This document shows positions 6,448 to 8,462 of a DNA stretch of 8,462 nt, in pieces (the stretch's first letter is position 1; each line of letters opens with the position of its first letter). Source of the stretch: CAYJAD01 sp964370015 (GTDB taxonomy: Bacteria > Desulfobacterota > Desulfovibrionia > Desulfovibrionales > Desulfovibrionaceae); the NCBI GenBank assembly GCA_964370015.1, contig CAYJHD010000083.1, positions 1 through 8,462 on the forward strand, read 5' to 3'. Under the pieces are notes generated by a model. The model was not told the origin of the DNA and did no database searches. It saw only the letters and a list, made by a program, of their open reading frames with translations. A program made the position numbers and the translations under genes.

Positions 6448-7509
6448 TTATTCGAGTTCCAGACGGCCAGTGGTAATAAAATCATCTACCAAGGAAAAAA
6501 CAAGATCGTTGCCGCAGAAATTGTGCTTTAGAATATTTCGTTGGTAATATGGTAATTTTTCTTCAAAATTTTGCAAGTTATTTTTGTGTAGATGGAGCAT
6601 ATTTGCTTGCATACCATAGCCAAGTTTTTCAATATATAGGGCGTTAAATCGTTGTTCTACCATGGCCATGATGGGTAATGTGAAGATGGGCTTACCAAGA
6701 TATAAAGATTCTGTCATAAGCGTGTGCCCGCCTCCTTGTATCACGTATGAAGCGCCTTCCAAAAGTTCTAAAAACACGTCTTCTGATTTTTTCTTAAAAA
6801 TCACATTACCCTCTTGTCCCTCGTGGTCTTGATAGCCAAAAACATAACAAGTGCGCTCTGTGGATGTGCGCAAAAAGTCCACCAAGGCTCTGTGGGTGGA
6901 GTTGCTTTGATACACCACCACATGTCCATCATCACGGGGTTTTGCTTCACGTACTCTGTCACGTAAAATGGGCGGAACCACACGTGCCGTATATTCCTTT
7001 CTCACAGGGGGAGCATAAAATGATACGATGAGGTTTTGCTCAGTGGGGCGAAAAAGGTATTTGGGAGTAAGATTTTGCACAAAATAATCAAAGAGCATGT
7101 CCCATGGTAATTCATGGTCGCAACAAGTAATGACGTGTTGATGGTCCAGTGTTAGACAGGGTAACCCCATGCGCTCGGCTGCGCGCGGCACAAAGTACTC
7201 AAGGTCAGTCATACATACGTCAGGTTTGAATTCTTCCATGAGGCGTTGCGTTTCGCGAATATATTTTTCTCGCTGTAAAAGGGTAGGTATGGCGCGAGCG
7301 ATGGTGGCCGGCATATCTACTTTATAGTTTTTAAAGACAGTGCCAAGGTTGGGTAATTTATGAACCTTAAATTCCGGCTGTAAAATTTTCAATGCGTCGT
7401 CATTGGCCACGAAAAGAAATTCGTGCTGTCCCAATTGTCTGGCTATGGTTAAGCCGCGCATGGCATGTCCATGCCCTGTTCCGTGTATGCCGTAGAGAAT
7501 TCGAGCCAT
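6448..7509 (-). CDS. GT-B-fold glycosyltransferase-like protein (MurG/GT28-like, MJ1255-type)
   Basis: Predicted cytoplasmic or membrane-associated protein of 353 residues resembling the MurG/glycosyltransferase-28 superfamily. The N-terminal domain opens with a nucleotide-binding-type strand and glycine loop, ILYGIHGTGHGHAMRGLTIARQL (4-26), as in GT-B enzymes that act on lipid-linked or cell-surface acceptors. PPILRDRV (179-186) begins the C-terminal domain, and QGGGHTLMTESLYLGKPIFTLP (258-279) followed by EQRFNALYIEKLGYG (285-299) is the donor-binding region expected of this fold. It seems closest to the uncharacterised MJ1255-type family; donor and acceptor cannot be read from the sequence. 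The ATG at 7509 follows AGGA (7516-7519) at suitable spacing. The CheX-family gene follows after 40 bp, suggesting one operon. Roles in envelope polysaccharide or surface-protein glycosylation are guesses. Confidence 0.78.
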   Translation of the reverse strand: MARILYGIHGTGHGHAMRGLTIARQLGQHEFLFVANDDALKILQPEFKVHKLPNLGTVFKNYKVDMPATIARAIPTLLQREKYIRETQRLMEEFKPDVCMTDLEYFVPRAAERMGLPCLTLDHQHVITCCDHELPWDMLFDYFVQNLTPKYLFRPTEQNLIVSFYAPPVRKEYTARVVPPILRDRVREAKPRDDGHVVVYQSNSTHRALVDFLRTSTERTCYVFGYQDHEGQEGNVIFKKKSEDVFLELLEGASYVIQGGGHTLMTESLYLGKPIFTLPIMAMVEQRFNALYIEKLGYGMQANMLHLHKNNLQNFEEKLPYYQRNILKHNFCGNDLVFSLVDDFITTGRLELE

Positions 7510-7537
7510 AAATGTTCCTAAATTTTAAGGTTTTTCA

Positions 7538-7566
7538 CTTGTAGCAAAAAGCTCATGCAAGGTCAA
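7538..7566 (-). promoter_or_regulatory. Candidate promoter for the glycosyltransferase-CheX operon
   Basis: On the minus strand TTGACC (7566-7561) and TACAAG (7543-7538) are spaced by 17 bp, with five and four consensus matches. The start site would fall near 7531, giving a leader of about 20 bases that still contains the ribosome site at 7516-7519. Confidence 0.35.
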
Positions 7567-7687
7567 ATATCCCCGCTTTTTCACAGGAAAGCACTTTTAG
7601 CTTCTTTAGATGGGTTCTGAATGGAAAAATATGATAAATCCATGGGTAATTATGTCATGAGGGCTAAGGCGTGTATATTTTCAATGC

Positions 7688-7716
7688 TTGACGAAAAGGC
7701 TTGTTTTCTCTAAGAA
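7688..7716 (+). promoter_or_regulatory. Candidate promoter for the TPR-protein gene
   Basis: TTGACG (7688-7693) has five matches to the -35 consensus; TAAGAA (7711-7716), 17 bp on, has a poor -10 match. The leader would be about 60 bases. Apart from this and the opposing candidate at 7538-7566, I see no ORF, operator or stable hairpin in the 275-bp divergent region 7510-7784. Confidence 0.3.
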
Positions 7717-7774
7717 ATAGGGGATAAACTCGCATGTTTTTCGCGCCTTAAATCAGCGCATGGACTTTTACCTT

Positions 7775-7780
7775 GGAAGA
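7775..7780 (+). promoter_or_regulatory. Ribosome binding site fixing the TPR-gene start
   Basis: GGAAGA lies four bases before the ATG at 7785. It overlaps the alternative TTG start at 7773, which would place the site inside the coding sequence and leave that TTG without a ribosome site. Confidence 0.65.
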
Positions 7781-7784
7781 AATC

Positions 7785-8372
7785 ATGGATGCAAGAAAAG
7801 CTATAGACATTTTGGCACGCGCTAAGGTTGCCTTTGGCAAAAAAAGAGATGTGGACTGCCTTGGCGGTCTCATAATGGTGCTTAAAGGCATGGGCGGGGC
7901 TTCTTTGCCCTTGGACGTGGCCGGTGCCGTGCGTGATCTGCTCTTACTTGTGGGTAAAGATAAAGTGGTCACTGAAGTGCTGGGTACACAGCTTCTCTAT
8001 CAACAAGGGCAGGAAAAACATCTTTTGGTGTGCTTGGCTAAAGTGTATAAAGTGGCCAAAGAAGCGCAAGATCGTGAAGATATGGCAGAGGTGCGGGCCC
8101 GTAAGTTGAAGTTAGATCATACCCTTAGCGATGGCATGAAGTATATAAAACAGGGTGAATTTAGCGACGCAGATCGTTGTTTTACCGAAGCTTTGACATT
8201 TTACAAAGATGAGCATGCGGTGTTTTTGGTTATTGGTGAAGCCTTCATGGCAGCTGATGCCCCCAAAAGAGCTTTTCCATATTTATCCAAAGGTGTTATT
8301 GCCGCGCCGGAGCATGTGAAGCTCAAAGAAGCTTACGACAAATGCATGCTGCTTAAAGATCAAAAGAAGTAA
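7785..8372 (+). CDS. Hypothetical protein with C-terminal TPR-like repeats
   Basis: Predicted soluble protein of 195 residues, rich in Lys, Ala and Leu, with no signal peptide or membrane segment. Residues about 114-147 (LSDGMKYIKQGEFSDADRCFTEALTFYKDE) fit a tetratricopeptide helical hairpin, with Gly, Ala and aromatic residues at roughly canonical spacing. Residues about 148-181 (LVIGEAFMAADAPKRAFPYLSKGVIAAPEH) fit a second, including the terminal Pro. The N-terminal 100 or so residues are helical-looking and I do not recognise them. TPR units usually mediate protein-protein contacts, so an adaptor role is likely, but the partner is unknown. The gene stands alone, divergent from the glycosyltransferase operon and followed by a terminator-like palindrome, so context adds little. 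The start at 7785 is preferred over a TTG at 7773 because of the ribosome site between them. Confidence 0.72.
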   Translation: MDARKAIDILARAKVAFGKKRDVDCLGGLIMVLKGMGGASLPLDVAGAVRDLLLLVGKDKVVTEVLGTQLLYQQGQEKHLLVCLAKVYKVAKEAQDREDMAEVRARKLKLDHTLSDGMKYIKQGEFSDADRCFTEALTFYKDEHAVFLVIGEAFMAADAPKRAFPYLSKGVIAAPEHVKLKEAYDKCMLLKDQKK

Positions 8373-8410
8373 AAAGCAAATCTAAAGATAACATTCCGCC
8401 GCAATTGAAG

Positions 8411-8462
8411 TTTTTTGGAAAGGGGGTCTGGGGGAAGAACCTTTTGTTCACAAAAGGTTTTC
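8411..8462 (+). terminator. G-rich palindromic terminator-like element, cut by the window end
   Basis: AACCTTTTG (8438-8446) pairs with CAAAAGGTT (8451-8459) around a TTCA loop, and T residues follow to the window edge. Upstream are a T6 run (8411-8416) and two G5 runs separated by TCT (8422-8426, 8430-8434). If the right arm continued with C runs, this would be a much longer inverted repeat. The layout resembles dispersed 3'-end hairpins that I associate with Desulfovibrio genomes; that likeness is from memory. Confidence 0.6.

Noticed and set aside
7701..7727. GGGGATAA as a flagellar sigma-28 -10 element near the TPR gene
   Set aside because: The -10 is a partial match, but no TAAAGTTT-like -35 is found at the required spacing.
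7760..7825. Short 21-codon reading frame overlapping the start of the TPR gene
   Set aside because: It lacks a ribosome site and a plausible composition; overlap with the downstream start is probably accidental.

Overview
The window looks like chromosomal DNA of an anaerobic, probably sulfate-reducing or fumarate-respiring member of the Desulfovibrionaceae with moderate GC content. The evidence is a Wolinella-type fumarate reductase next to a short, phosphotransacetylase-free malic enzyme, a CheX-family protein, and a G-rich inverted-repeat terminator of a style I associate with that family. The taxonomy is inference; there is no rRNA or other marker here.

Positions 1-4072 carry a plus-strand C4-metabolism operon: frdA (fumarate reductase flavoprotein), frdB (iron-sulfur subunit) and maeB (malic enzyme), closed by a GC-rich hairpin. 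The membrane cytochrome b subunit (frdC) is not in the window and would be expected just upstream of frdA. A strong hairpin is built around the frdA stop codon, between frdA and frdB. After a 292-bp AT-rich regulatory gap with short direct and inverted repeats comes a SLC13/DASS-type anion:sodium symporter gene (4330-5703). It most likely imports or exports C4-dicarboxylates, which fits its neighbours: fumarate to succinate by FrdAB(C), malate to or from pyruvate by MaeB, and transport of the acids by the permease. Fumarase, which would join malate to fumarate, is not present here.

Positions 5704-5912 separate convergent transcription units and hold two hairpins, the second a near-ideal bidirectional terminator. 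On the minus strand, 7509-5913, a GT-B-fold glycosyltransferase-like gene is followed after 40 bp by a CheX-family (CheY-phosphatase fold) gene, probably one operon. A 275-bp divergent promoter region follows, then a plus-strand gene for a 195-residue protein with two C-terminal TPR-like helical hairpins (7785-8372). The window ends inside a G-rich palindromic terminator-like element.

I see no mobile element, CRISPR array, tRNA, rRNA or clearly foreign island. I do not find a convincing new biological system. The items most worth a second look are the frdA/frdB intercistronic hairpin, the cysteine cluster in FrdA, the signal-peptide-like N-terminus of the transporter, and the pairing of a CheX phosphatase with a glycosyltransferase.
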